From: Mesorhizobium temperatum
Lineage (GTDB): Bacteria > Pseudomonadota > Alphaproteobacteria > Rhizobiales > Rhizobiaceae
Direction of reading: 5' to 3'
Assembly: GCF_002284575.1 (NCBI RefSeq)
Contig: NZ_NPKJ01000058.1
Span: forward strand, 31,774-95,773
Length of the DNA stretch: 64,000 bases
Below are positions 35,245 to 44,649 of the stretch, one piece after another; the stretch's first letter is position 1; every line of letters begins with the position of its first letter. The translations under genes and the position numbers were made by a program. The notes below the pieces were generated by a model, which was not told the origin of the DNA, made no database searches, and worked only from the letters and a program-made list of their open reading frames with translations.

Positions 35245-36303
35245 TCAGGCGCCTGGAATGATCCAGGCGTCCGAGACGGTCAAATGCACTCTCTGGCCGA
35301 CTGCAATTGCCTCGGTGCTGTCAATCAGCAGTTCCTGCCCCGGGTCCTGTCCTGGCAGCATCGGCAAGGCCAGCCGTACCTCATGGACCGGGCCGCGATA
35401 GATGCTGTCGAGCACCGTCGCCGGCATGCCTTCAGGTGAAATCCGCAGCGCTTCCGGCCGCAGCAGGATTTTCACCGGCCCAGCCGATGTCCCGGCACTC
35501 CGCACCATGAGGCGATGCCCTGCTATGTCGACTGTCGCGCTTCCTTCGGCGTGATCGATCGCTAGGCCCGCAACGATAGACCCGCGACCAACGAAGCCAG
35601 CAACCGTGGCATTGGCCGGCGCGCGATAGACCTCCTGCGGCGCGGCCGCCTGCAGCACCTTGCCTTCGCTCATGATGGCAACGCGGTCGGCCAGCGCCAG
35701 GGCCTCGGCCTGGTCGTGGGTGACGTAGACGATGGTGGCGCCGGTGCGGCGGTGGATGTCGCGAAACGCGTCGACCATCGACGAGCGCAGATGCATGTCG
35801 AGATTGGCGAGCGGTTCATCGAACAGGATAATTTTGGCGTCGGCAACGAGGCAGCGCGCCAGCGCCACACGCTGGCGCTGGCCGCCGGACAGTTCCTCGA
35901 TACGGCGGCTTTCAAATCCGTTGAGCCCAACGATATCGAGAACCGCGCCGACACGGCCGGCGATCTCGCCTCGTTTGACATGCCGGGCTCTCAGCGGATA
36001 GGCGACGTTTTCAGCGACATCCATATGCGGCCAGAGTGCGTAGGACTGGAAGACGACCCCAACGCCGCGCGCTTCCGGCGGCACCTGCTGCTGCGGATCG
36101 GCCATCAATTCGTCGCCAAAGAGCACGCGGCCTTCGCTTGGCGCCTCGAAGCCGGCGATCAACCTCAGCATCGTGGTCTTGCCGCAACCGGACGGACCGA
36201 GCAGCGCGGTGAACGAGCCCGCCGCAAACTCGAGCGAAACGGCGTCCAGCGCGGCGGTTTCGTTGAACCGCTTGGTGAGGCGCTCCACCCTGATTTCGCT
36301 CAT
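35245..36303 (-). CDS. ABC transporter ATP-binding protein (FbpC/PotA-like), inverted relative to its partners
   Basis: 352 residues. Walker A GPSGCGKTT at 36-44, LSGGQRQ signature, ILFDEPLANLD Walker B, and a TOBE domain with LLRPEAL. It converges on the two-module permease gene with only 6 bp between the stops, whereas such systems are normally co-directional. It is almost surely the ATPase of this importer, but it must be expressed from its own promoter. Confidence 0.88.
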   Translation of the reverse strand: MSEIRVERLTKRFNETAALDAVSLEFAAGSFTALLGPSGCGKTTMLRLIAGFEAPSEGRVLFGDELMADPQQQVPPEARGVGVVFQSYALWPHMDVAENVAYPLRARHVKRGEIAGRVGAVLDIVGLNGFESRRIEELSGGQRQRVALARCLVADAKIILFDEPLANLDMHLRSSMVDAFRDIHRRTGATIVYVTHDQAEALALADRVAIMSEGKVLQAAAPQEVYRAPANATVAGFVGRGSIVAGLAIDHAEGSATVDIAGHRLMVRSAGTSAGPVKILLRPEALRISPEGMPATVLDSIYRGPVHEVRLALPMLPGQDPGQELLIDSTEAIAVGQRVHLTVSDAWIIPGA

Positions 36304-36517
36304 GCTTTACCCATCGGTATATCATTGCGCCCTGTGCCGGCCGCTCGCACGGCCGTTGCATGACCAGGCCGGCAATACGTTGGAAATCTGGCCATGACAA
36401 TGATGCAGGCGGCCCGCGAGATCAGGATTCCCGCAACGCAGCTGCCTCGATGGGCAGGCATCAATGTCGAGAGGGATGTGTCTTGCCGCAGGTGCTTCGC
36501 CCGGCCTACGCGGCAAT

Positions 36518-37054
36518 CTATCCCGCGATCTCCAGCAAGGACGATACCAGCAACCGGCGTTCGTCGACCGAAAGAACATCCGAATCGAACAAGTTCATGC
36601 TGCGAAGTCCTTCGATGGCGAGGTAGCAGACCAGCAGCGCCTTGAGGTCCGGCGTCTCTCCCTTGAGGCGCTCGAAAACCTGCCGCCTGAACGATTTTAT
36701 CGGTGTCAGGAAATCGGGATCCTCGGCGATCGCTGAAAATATCCAGGAAGCCGACGGTTTCGATTCCGCGGCATGTTCGGCCGAAAGCTTGATGTAAGTC
36801 GCAAGCGGGCTTTCGCCGCCGACGCCGGCCGTGCGGGCGGACTCCAGCGCCTGCTCGAAGGCGCGCAGGTAATCCTCCACCAGCGCCTGCATAAGTTTCG
36901 CCTTGGTCGGGAAATTGTACAGCAAGCCGCCTTTCGACACGCCGGCTCGGCTGGCGACGGCGTCCAGCGACAGGCTGCCGGGGCCCGTCTCGCGTGCCAC
37001 ATCGGCGGCGGCGGCGAGAATCTTATCACGCGAATTTGCTCTGCGGGCCTTCAT
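36518..37054 (-). CDS. TetR-family transcriptional regulator
   Basis: 178 residues. N-terminal helix-turn-helix DKILAAAADVARETG ... LDAVASRAGVSKGGLLYNFPTKAKL, then a ligand domain resembling the TetR_C group with SWIFSAIAEDP. Divergent from the RND efflux operon and very probably its repressor; the palindrome at 37095-37110 lies between them. Confidence 0.9.
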   Translation of the reverse strand: MKARRANSRDKILAAAADVARETGPGSLSLDAVASRAGVSKGGLLYNFPTKAKLMQALVEDYLRAFEQALESARTAGVGGESPLATYIKLSAEHAAESKPSASWIFSAIAEDPDFLTPIKSFRRQVFERLKGETPDLKALLVCYLAIEGLRSMNLFDSDVLSVDERRLLVSSLLEIAG

Positions 37055-37087
37055 CAGTCGCTCCCCATTTCATTAGCCTACGCGGAA

Positions 37088-37110
37088 TTGACAATACCGT
37101 CCAGACGGTA
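37088..37110 (+). promoter_or_regulatory. Promoter -35 box and TetR operator of the RND operon
   Basis: TTGACA (37088-37093) is immediately followed by TACCGTC-CA-GACGGTA (37095-37110), a perfect inverted repeat with 7-bp arms. A repressor bound there would sit in the -35/-10 spacer. The best -10 candidate, TAAGAT, is weak and spaced at 20. Confidence 0.7.
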
Positions 37111-37205
37111 CAGTAAGATCGCCGTCATTTGAAATCGGGACCAGTCACAGGTATGTGTTTCGGTCATCCGACTGTTATGCCGGGCCATGGCCAAGGGGAC
37201 TGTTC

Positions 37206-38471
37206 GTGATCAAGCGTTTTATCATTGCCTTCATTCTGCTTGTGCTGGTGTGCGGCGGCATCGTCGGCTGGCAGCTTTTCCGCGATAGGATGGCCCAGCA
37301 ATTCTTCGCCACCATGAAGCCCCCGGCCGCGACCGTGTCGACGACAATCGTCAAGCCGACGAACTGGACGCCGGGCGTCGAGGCGATCGGCACTGTCAGT
37401 GCGGTCCGCGGCGTCGACCTGACCGTCGAAACCACCGGCATCGTCAAGGACATCCTGTTTCACGCCAATCAGAAGGTTGAAGCCAAGGCGGTTCTCCTTC
37501 AGCTCGACGATACCGCCGAGCGCGCCGATCTCGATGCGACGAAGGCGCAAGCAGCGCTCGACCAGACGGCGTTGACACGCGCCCTTGAATTGCAGAAACG
37601 CGGTGTCGGCTCGGAATCGACGCTCGATACGGCGCGAGCAACCGCATCGGCTTCCACTTCGCGGGTCAACAGGCTGCAGGCGGTGCTCGATCAGAAGCTG
37701 CTGACAGCGCCCTTCGGCGGCACGGTGGGTATCCCCAGGATCGATCTCGGCCAGTATCTCTCACCCGGCACTTCCGTAGTGACCTTGCAGGATCTGGAGA
37801 CGATGCGGGTCGATTTCTCGGTTCCCGAACAGCAGCTTCCGCTGCTGAAGATCGGCCAGAAGATTCGGCTAGGTATTGGCGACGGCGAGCTGCCGTTCGC
37901 CGGCACCATCCGCGGCATCGACCCCAAAATCGACCCGACCAGCCGGCTGGTGACGGTCAGGGCCGAGGTCGCCAACCCTGAAGGCAAGCTGACCCCTGGC
38001 CAGTTCGTTCAGGTGCGCGTCGAACTGCCCGAGGAAAACAACGTGCTGACGGTGCCGCAGACCGCGCTGACCTCCAGCCTCTACGGTGACTTCGTCTTTG
38101 TGGTGCGTCCGGCAAAGCCCGCCGCCGACAGCGGCGCCGCCCCTGCCGCCGCGGCCAACCCTGCAGAAACGCCCGCCACGGATAGTGCGAAGCCCGCGGC
38201 TGAAGCGCCCGCGGCAAAAACCGAGGAACAATCGGCTGCTAATCCGGCCGAGCCGACGGCGGAAGAGCAGAAGCCGCAGCTCGTGCTTGCCCAGTTGTTC
38301 GTCAAGCCAGGCCGCCGCAATGCCGGCCTGGTTGAGATCCTGGAAGGCATCGCGCCCGGCGACGAAGTCGTTACCGCCGGCCAGAACCGTCTTTCCAACG
38401 GCATGTCCGTTGCCGTCGACAACACGATCGATCCGACCAAGCCGGCAAACCAGCAGGCAGCCCAGAAATGA
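37206..38471 (+). CDS. RND efflux periplasmic adaptor (membrane fusion protein)
   Basis: 421 residues from GTG 37206, 7 bases after AAGGGG; an upstream in-frame ATG lacks a site. One N-terminal membrane anchor (RFIIAFILLVLVCGG), then lipoyl halves (GIVKDILFHANQKVEAKAVLLQLD and LTAPFGGTVG), a coiled-coil hairpin and beta-barrel. An unusual insert of about 50 Ala/Pro/Glu-rich residues (PAKPAADSGAAPAAAANPAE onward) interrupts the membrane-proximal domain. Couples the RND pump to an outer-membrane channel, for which no gene is seen here. Confidence 0.92.
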   Translation: MIKRFIIAFILLVLVCGGIVGWQLFRDRMAQQFFATMKPPAATVSTTIVKPTNWTPGVEAIGTVSAVRGVDLTVETTGIVKDILFHANQKVEAKAVLLQLDDTAERADLDATKAQAALDQTALTRALELQKRGVGSESTLDTARATASASTSRVNRLQAVLDQKLLTAPFGGTVGIPRIDLGQYLSPGTSVVTLQDLETMRVDFSVPEQQLPLLKIGQKIRLGIGDGELPFAGTIRGIDPKIDPTSRLVTVRAEVANPEGKLTPGQFVQVRVELPEENNVLTVPQTALTSSLYGDFVFVVRPAKPAADSGAAPAAAANPAETPATDSAKPAAEAPAAKTEEQSAANPAEPTAEEQKPQLVLAQLFVKPGRRNAGLVEILEGIAPGDEVVTAGQNRLSNGMSVAVDNTIDPTKPANQQAAQK

Positions 38472-41400
38472 GCTTCTCCGACATCTTCATTCGCCGTCCG
38501 GTCCTTTCGACCGTGCTCGCCTTGATGATCCTGCTTCTGGGTTTCCAGGGCATCTTCAGCCTCTCGATCCGGCAGTATCCGGAGGTCGAAGAAACGGCCA
38601 TCACGATCACCACGGCCTATCCCGGCGCCAGCGCCGACCTGATCCAGGGGTTCATTTCCGCGCCGATCGCCCGTGCCGTCGCTTCGACCGAAAACATCGA
38701 TTATGTCACATCGGCGAGCCGGGCGTCCTCCAGCACCGTGACGGTGCAGATGAAACTCGGCTCCAACCCCGACGTCGCGCTGAACGAAGTCCTCTCGAAG
38801 GTACAAGGTGTGCGCGGCGACCTGCCGGACGAGTCCGAAGACCCGGTTATCGTCAAGGGCACCGGCGAGCAGTTCGCGATGATGTATATCTCGATGCAGA
38901 ATCCGAACATGACGCCGGAACAGCTCACCGAATATATCGAGCGCGTCGTGCGGCCGCGCATGTCGACGGTCGAGGGTGTCGCCGACGTGCAGATCTTCGG
39001 GGCCGCCGAATATTCGATGCGCGTCTGGATCGACCCGATCAAACTGGCAGCGCGCGGCGTGACGGCGTCGGAAGTGCTGACCGCCATCAACGAATCGAAT
39101 TTCCTGTCAGCACCCGGCAACACCGAAAACGAATACGTCGCCTCCTCGATTACCGTTCGCTCGACGCTGCAGACGCCGGAAGCTTTCGCCGCTCTTCCGC
39201 TCCGATCGAAGGACGGCAATGTGGTGAGGCTGCGCGACGTGGCGCGCGTCGAGCTCGCCGCGGCGAACACCGACACCAGGGTCACTTTCAACGGCAAGCC
39301 CGGCATCTTCCTCGCCATCTTTCCGACGCCGGCCGCCAATCCGCTGACGACAGCGGAGGCGATCCACGAAATCGTGCCGACGATCCAGGAGACGCTGCCG
39401 CAAGGCATGACGATCGAGATCGTCTACGATTCGACTGAGCAGATCAGCGCATCGATCGAGGAGGTGTTCAAGACCATCGGCGAGGCAGTCGCCATCGTCA
39501 TCGTCGTCATCCTGCTCTTCCTCGGCTCGTTCCGCTCGGTGCTGATGCCGATCGTGACCATTCCGCTGTCACTGATCGGCGTCTGTTTCCTGCTGTTTTC
39601 GCTGGGCTATTCGATCAACCTTTTGTCGTTGCTGGCCATGGTGCTGGCGATCGGCCTCGTCGTTGACGATGCCATCGTGGTGGTGGAAAACATTCACCGC
39701 CATATGGAGGAAGACGGTTTGTCGCCGATGCAGGCGGCGTTCAATGGAATGCGGGAGATCTCGTCCGCCGTCGTCGCCATGACGATAACGCTGGCCGCCG
39801 TGTTCGCGCCGCTGGCCTTCACCGGCGGCCTGACCGGCGCGCTGTTTCGCGAATTCGCGGTGACGCTTGCCGGCTCGGTGGTGCTTTCGGGTGTCGTCGC
39901 CCTCACCATCACGCCGATGATGTCGGCACGCATCCTGAGGGCCGGCTCGCACAGCCGCTTCCAGCGCATTGTCGACACCACATTCAGGCGCGTCGAAAAC
40001 GTCTATGAGCGGCTGGTCAGCGGCTCGTTGAAATACCGCCCGGTGACGCTGATGATCGTCATCGCACTGGTCGCCACGACCGGCTTCATGTTCACCAAGA
40101 CCGCGAGCGAACTGGCACCGGAAGAAGACCAGGGCTTCTTGCTGTCTATTGTGAATGCGCCGCGCTATGCCACGTCGGACTACACCGAAACCTATGTGAA
40201 CCAGATTCTCGGGCTGATGAATGATATCCCCGAAACCAGGGCGCGGTTCTCCGCCGTTGCGTTCCAAGGCCCGACGAACAACGCCTTCGTCGGCTTCGCA
40301 TTCAAAGACTGGGCCGAGCGCGCGCGCAGCTCGAAGGAACTTCAGGAAGACATCACGGGTCGCCTCAGCAAGGTTGCGGGCGTCGAAGCTTTCGTCTTCG
40401 CCCCGCCGACGCTGCCCGGCTCCGGCGGCGGCCTGCCGGTCACGATGGTGGTGCGCTCGACCGGCGATGCCTCGCAGGTGTACGAGGCGGCTGAGGACAT
40501 CAAGAACAAGGCGCAGGCCTCCGGTCGCTTCCTCGCCGTGCAGAATTCGATGTCCTACGACGCGCCGCAAGTGACGGTGACGATCGACCGCGACCGCGCC
40601 GCGGCGCTCAACCTGCCGATCGCCGACATCGGCCGGACGCTGACCCTCTTGGTCGGTGGCGCCGAAGTGGCGCAATTCGACCGCGAATCCAACAGCTACG
40701 ACATCATCCCGCAGGTGCCGCAGAACTTCCGCGACAACCCTGAAAAGCTGGCCGAGTATTTCGTGCGCAGCGCGTCGGGCGAGATGGTGCCGCTCTCGGC
40801 GGTGGTGAAGATCTCGACCAACGCCTCGCCGGCCGTGATCGAGCAGTTCAACCAATTGAACTCCGCCACGATTTCCGCTCTGCCATTGCCCACCCTAACC
40901 ACCGGTGACGGGCTGAGGACCATCGAGGACATCGCCAGGGAAAGCCTGCCCGACACGTTCTTCATCGACTACACCGGCCAGTCGCGGCAGGAGAAGGAAC
41001 AGGGCTACACGATCATCATCGCCTTCGCGGCAGCCGTTCTCGTCATCTATCTGGTGCTGGCGGCGCAGTTCGAAAGCTTCCGCGATCCGCTGATCATCAT
41101 GATGTCGGTGCCGCTGTCGATCTTCGGCGCGATCGTGCCGCTCAATCTGGGGCTGGGAACGCTCAACATCTACACGCAGGTCGGCCTGATCACGCTAATC
41201 GGCCTGATCACCAAGCATGGCATTCTTCTGGTCGAGTTCGCCAACCAGCAGCGCGAGCACCACGGGATGCGGCGGCGCGATGCGATCGTCGCCTCGGCCA
41301 GGGTGCGGCTGAGGCCGATCCTGATGACGACCGCTGCGATGGCGCTCGGCGTGGTGCCGCTGATCATCTCCAGCGGCGCGGGTGCGGCAGCGCGCTATTC

Positions 41401-41551
41401 GATGGGCCTGGTGATCTTCACCGGCATTCTGGTGGGGACCATGTTCACCCTGTTCGTGGTGCCGATGTTCTACACCTTCATTGCCAGCAAGGACCTGCCG
41501 CATCACGCCGAGAAGCCGGACCCGAAGCTGATGCCGGCGCCGGTTGATTGA
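38468..41551 (+). CDS. RND multidrug efflux transporter, HAE1 (AcrB/MexB-like) family
   Basis: 1027 residues, full family length. Twelve membrane segments with the two large periplasmic loops; the proton-relay Asp pair appears in LAIGLVVDDAIVVVENIHRH, and the symmetrical second half has GLITLIGLITKHGILLVEFAN. Start overlaps the adaptor stop by ATGA. It exports hydrophobic compounds using proton motive force and is probably induced through the divergent TetR regulator. Confidence 0.95.
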   Translation: MSFSDIFIRRPVLSTVLALMILLLGFQGIFSLSIRQYPEVEETAITITTAYPGASADLIQGFISAPIARAVASTENIDYVTSASRASSSTVTVQMKLGSNPDVALNEVLSKVQGVRGDLPDESEDPVIVKGTGEQFAMMYISMQNPNMTPEQLTEYIERVVRPRMSTVEGVADVQIFGAAEYSMRVWIDPIKLAARGVTASEVLTAINESNFLSAPGNTENEYVASSITVRSTLQTPEAFAALPLRSKDGNVVRLRDVARVELAAANTDTRVTFNGKPGIFLAIFPTPAANPLTTAEAIHEIVPTIQETLPQGMTIEIVYDSTEQISASIEEVFKTIGEAVAIVIVVILLFLGSFRSVLMPIVTIPLSLIGVCFLLFSLGYSINLLSLLAMVLAIGLVVDDAIVVVENIHRHMEEDGLSPMQAAFNGMREISSAVVAMTITLAAVFAPLAFTGGLTGALFREFAVTLAGSVVLSGVVALTITPMMSARILRAGSHSRFQRIVDTTFRRVENVYERLVSGSLKYRPVTLMIVIALVATTGFMFTKTASELAPEEDQGFLLSIVNAPRYATSDYTETYVNQILGLMNDIPETRARFSAVAFQGPTNNAFVGFAFKDWAERARSSKELQEDITGRLSKVAGVEAFVFAPPTLPGSGGGLPVTMVVRSTGDASQVYEAAEDIKNKAQASGRFLAVQNSMSYDAPQVTVTIDRDRAAALNLPIADIGRTLTLLVGGAEVAQFDRESNSYDIIPQVPQNFRDNPEKLAEYFVRSASGEMVPLSAVVKISTNASPAVIEQFNQLNSATISALPLPTLTTGDGLRTIEDIARESLPDTFFIDYTGQSRQEKEQGYTIIIAFAAAVLVIYLVLAAQFESFRDPLIIMMSVPLSIFGAIVPLNLGLGTLNIYTQVGLITLIGLITKHGILLVEFANQQREHHGMRRRDAIVASARVRLRPILMTTAAMALGVVPLIISSGAGAAARYSMGLVIFTGILVGTMFTLFVVPMFYTFIASKDLPHHAEKPDPKLMPAPVD

Positions 41552-41556
41552 TTGAC

Positions 41557-41583
41557 AAAAGGCCGGAAATTTCCGGCCTTTTT
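41557..41583. terminator. Rho-independent terminator (bidirectional)
   Basis: AAGGCCGGAAATTTCCGGCCTT hairpin flanked by A4 on the left and a T run on the right, just after the RND gene. The A run lets it also serve the convergent L,D-transpeptidase gene. Confidence 0.9.
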
Positions 41584-41648
41584 CTTGGGCAGCAATGTGT
41601 CCGACCCGCAATGTATTTATACCCGGCAGGCGGATCGTCTTTGCTTAT

Positions 41649-42122
41649 CTATTTGACGATGACGATCCTGGTATTGGCCGGACCGAAAATCTCGACAAGC
41701 TGGTAGAAATCGGCGGCGTTGTCCGGATGCAGCCGCACGCAGCCATGCGAGGCCGGGCGGCCGAGACGCTTGACGAAATTGGTCGCATGAACGGCATAGC
41801 CACCCTTGAAGAACACCGAATGCGGCATCGGCGCGTTGTCGTATTTTCTTGAATACCACATTTGGTGCATGCGGGTCGGCTTGAACGAGCCGGTCGGCGT
41901 GACATGCGCCCTGTCGCCGGTCGAGACCTTCCACGCGAAGGTCGGCCGCCCGTCGACCAGGACTTCCATCGTCTGCTGCGAAAGCGAAATCCGCGCCACG
42001 ATCTGATTGGCTGCCCGGTTGGCGGCATGGGCAACGCCATTACCGACGCCGAGCAGAAGGGCCGCACCGGTGAGGACGGCGGCAGGGATGTTGATGAGCT
42101 TGGCAGAAATGGCAGTGCACAT
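41649..42122 (-). CDS. L,D-transpeptidase (YkuD domain)
   Basis: 157 residues. Signal peptide or anchor over residues 8-33, then the YkuD domain: ISLSQQTMEVLVDGRP, VHATNF (His 112) and RPASHGCVRLHPDNA with catalytic Cys 128. It makes 3-3 peptidoglycan crosslinks or attaches proteins to peptidoglycan in the periplasm. A GGGGGA site precedes ATG 42122. Confidence 0.92.
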   Translation of the reverse strand: MCTAISAKLINIPAAVLTGAALLLGVGNGVAHAANRAANQIVARISLSQQTMEVLVDGRPTFAWKVSTGDRAHVTPTGSFKPTRMHQMWYSRKYDNAPMPHSVFFKGGYAVHATNFVKRLGRPASHGCVRLHPDNAADFYQLVEIFGPANTRIVIVK

Positions 42123-42502
42123 GATGTCCCCCGTCTGCCGGACATGGCCGGCTCCAAATTCGATGACCGGCTTATCGTTGCGTCATGTTTCGAATTGATT
42201 TCGCATGGCAGACGTTTCTGTTTCGAACCTGTTTCCTCTGGTTAACGGCCGGAAGCCCCTCCGAGGGAAATCCTCAAGCGCGGACCATGGGCAAAAACCA
42301 TGAGCATAACGCCCTCGGTGGCCGAGCCCAGACCTGCGGAAAGGTACCGCCATCTCCAAACGAAAGTGCGATCTTGCCTCATGTGAAAGAAATTTGACTT
42401 GCCTCGAAACCAATCTGCAACAAAGCGCGGGCTCAAGCGGCATGATCTGGATACAGGTCGCCGGCAAAGTTGACCCAACGAAAACAGCCGGCACAAACGA
42501 AG
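42123..42502. other. Intergenic region upstream of L,D-transpeptidase
   Basis: About 380 bp between divergent genes. I see no convincing gene, repeat or strong promoter; short frames here have neither ribosome sites nor recognisable products. Confidence 0.4.
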
Positions 42503-42964
42503 ATGAACATGCAATCGAACGCGATCTCCTGGCTTTTCAGGATAAGCATAGCCGCAGCGATCATTGGCGGCGTCGGCACCTTCGCCGGCAACCCGATGAC
42601 AAAGCTTGCGGAGATGACTTCAGGCGAAGTTTCGACGCTGCATGCCGCACTGTTTTTCGCCACGGTCTGGATCGTGTCCAGTCTGCGCATCAACCGGCTC
42701 AAGGCCCTCTGGCGGGTCGGTTTTGGGCTGAAGAAGATGCGCGGCCCCTCCGGCAACTTGCAGCCGAGAGGACCGAAGGCCCGCGCCGCGACGGGGGGGC
42801 TCCGCTGGCGGCGCGGGCACTTCGGGGGTTTCCCTGAAGCGAACCTAAAACCAAATTTGGGGGACGAAAACGATGAACACGAAATTTGCAGCTTCGGTGC
42901 TTTCCGCACTGCTCTACGCACAGGGCCTGCTCGGCTTTGCCGGCCTCGCCACCGTGCTCCTTAG
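42503..42964 (+). CDS. Small two-helix membrane protein, probably frameshifted near its 3' end
   Basis: From ATG 42503 the product has two hydrophobic helices (AISWLFRISIAAAIIGGV and LHAALFFATVWIVSSL) and a basic segment after them. Past a run of seven G at 42793-42799 the frame becomes Arg/Pro/Trp-rich and unnatural, and runs over the next small gene. With one G fewer it would read TGGSAGGAGTSGVSLKRT and stop at 42848, just before the next ribosome site. I suspect a homopolymer frameshift. No known family. Confidence 0.4.
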   Translation: MNMQSNAISWLFRISIAAAIIGGVGTFAGNPMTKLAEMTSGEVSTLHAALFFATVWIVSSLRINRLKALWRVGFGLKKMRGPSGNLQPRGPKARAATGGLRWRRGHFGGFPEANLKPNLGDENDEHEICSFGAFRTALRTGPARLCRPRHRAP

Positions 42965-43040
42965 GGATCGTGCCCATGCGAGCGAATTCGTCGCGGCCAG
43001 CGAAATGCCGTCAGGTCCGTCGCTTCTCGTGGTGCGTTGA
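42873..43040 (+). CDS. Small membrane or exported protein, 55 residues
   Basis: ATG 42873 is preceded by GGGGGAC. The product MNTKFAASVLSALLYAQG continues with a second hydrophobic stretch (LLGFAGLATVLL) and a polar tail. It resembles a signal peptide or single-helix anchor followed by about 20 residues. No family is recognised, and only the ribosome site and composition support it. Confidence 0.45.
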   Translation: MNTKFAASVLSALLYAQGLLGFAGLATVLLRDRAHASEFVAASEMPSGPSLLVVR

Positions 43041-43079
43041 GCGCCTGGGCCTGTGGACAGTACGGTGAGGGCCCCGGCC

Positions 43080-43766
43080 TCAGTCGGCGAACTGCGTCGG
43101 CGGATCGAACCGGTAGCCCGCACCCCTTATGGTGGTGATGGTTTCGGTGTCGAGCTTGCGGCGCAGCCGCACGATGCGCGAATCGATCGAGCGATCGAAG
43201 GCATCGGCATTTTCGGCGGGCGCGGCGGCAATGATGTCGTCGCGCGTCAAGACCTTGCGCGGACTGGCCAGGAACAATCTGAGCAGCGCCACCTGACCTG
43301 GCGACAATTGTTCTTCCGTGCCGGAGCGGTGCATGACCATGGCCGACCGGAGGTCGACCGTCGCGTTCTCCAGCACGACCAATTCCCCGGCGTTCCTGCC
43401 GCGCCGTGCCAGCAGGCCGCCGATACGGGCGGCGAGTTCCCTGACGTTGAGCGGGCTCTCGACGACGTCGGCGGCGCCGAGTTCGAGCGCCAGCACCTTG
43501 TCGACGAGATCGGCCGGCCGGCAGATCAGGATGAAATCCGGCCCGCCCTCGCCGCCATGGCGCCTGAGCAGATCACGCCCTTCCGCCTGGCTGAGGCTGT
43601 CGCCGACGACGACGACATCGATGCCCTTTCCGGAAAGCAAGGATTCGGCCTCCCACGGCTGCCGCACCGCGCGCACGTCATGACCACGCCGTTCGAGATG
43701 GTCGGCGAGATCGGTCGCGACCACTTCCGCGACGGAAACAAGCGCGATGACGGATCGTGCAGCCAT
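43080..43766 (-). CDS. OmpR-family response regulator with degenerate receiver
   Basis: 228 residues from ATG 43766. The C-terminal winged helix is normal (EEQLSPGQVALLRLFLASPRKVLTRDDI; RIVRLRRKLDTETITTIRGAGYRF). The receiver lacks the acidic pair at its first strand (ALVSVAEVV); the phospho-acceptor strand reads DVVVVGDSLS, with Gly where Asp is expected; and the KP motif is SP. I infer phosphorylation-independent control. Transcribed divergently from a canonical regulator of the same family. Confidence 0.8.
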   Translation of the reverse strand: MAARSVIALVSVAEVVATDLADHLERRGHDVRAVRQPWEAESLLSGKGIDVVVVGDSLSQAEGRDLLRRHGGEGGPDFILICRPADLVDKVLALELGAADVVESPLNVRELAARIGGLLARRGRNAGELVVLENATVDLRSAMVMHRSGTEEQLSPGQVALLRLFLASPRKVLTRDDIIAAAPAENADAFDRSIDSRIVRLRRKLDTETITTIRGAGYRFDPPTQFAD

Positions 43767-43860
43767 TTTTTTCCACCCTGCAACCGGCAACCCAAGATGA
43801 GTGCTGGACATGATGTTTATACCCAATCTACTTTCCGCTGAAAGCGGGAGCGAGAGCATA

Positions 43861-44592
43861 GTGCGGGCACGAATTGTCATCGTCGAGGACGAGCCCGATC
43901 TGAGGGACGCGGTCGCCGAGTATCTCAGCGCCAGCGGCTACGATGTCGCGACGGCCGAGAGTGCCAGCGCCGCGCGAACCTTGCTGGAAACGCAGTCGTT
44001 TCATCTGGCCATCCTCGACATCGCCATGCCAGGCGAGGACGGCCTGTCGCTCGGCCGCTGGCTGCGCTCGAAAATGCCTATCGGCATCATCTACGCCACT
44101 GCCGCCGGTACCGCGCTCGATCGCATCGTCGGGCTGGAACTCGGCGCCGACGACTACATCGTCAAGCCTTACGAATTGCGCGAGGTGCTGGCGAGGGTCC
44201 GCAGCGTGCTGCGCCGCGTGCCGCAGCCGGCCGAACCACAGGGCGCCAAGGCCGAAACAACTGCCAACCGCCGCTTCATGAGCTTCGGCCCTTTCCATGC
44301 CGATCTCGACGGCCGGTTCGTCACCGGCACCAATGGGACGGTCATCGACATGGCCAAGAGCGAGTTCGACGTGCTGGAGGTCTTCCTGACGCGTGCCAAC
44401 CGTTTGCTGACGCGTGCGGCGATCTCCGAGGCGATCGGCTTCGTGGAAGATCCTGAATCCTCACGCGCCGTCGATATCCGCATCATGCGGCTGAGAAAGA
44501 AGATCGAGGCCGACCCGGCCAATCCGAAATTCCTGCGCACAGTCCGCGGCGAAGGCTATATCTTTTCGCTGCCGACCGGCGAAGGCAACTGA
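43861..44592 (+). CDS. OmpR-family response regulator
   Basis: 243 residues if started at GTG 43861; in-frame ATG codons at 43810/43813 would add a non-conserved leader. Receiver complete: IVEDEPDL, phospho-Asp in LAILDIAMPGEDG, and VKPYE. The C-terminal winged helix ends RTVRGEGYIFSLP. The hybrid kinase gene starts 57 bp downstream on the same strand and is its likely partner. Confidence 0.9.
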   Translation: MRARIVIVEDEPDLRDAVAEYLSASGYDVATAESASAARTLLETQSFHLAILDIAMPGEDGLSLGRWLRSKMPIGIIYATAAGTALDRIVGLELGADDYIVKPYELREVLARVRSVLRRVPQPAEPQGAKAETTANRRFMSFGPFHADLDGRFVTGTNGTVIDMAKSEFDVLEVFLTRANRLLTRAAISEAIGFVEDPESSRAVDIRIMRLRKKIEADPANPKFLRTVRGEGYIFSLPTGEGN

Positions 44593-44649
44593 GCGGCGCG
44601 ACCACTGGTAACCACTCTCGGTGGCACGACTGTGAAATGACGGCTGACC

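Noticed and set aside
39569..40855. 428-codon minus-strand frame inside the RND pump gene
   Set aside because: Antisense of a fully conserved RND transporter; His/Arg-rich with no family signature.
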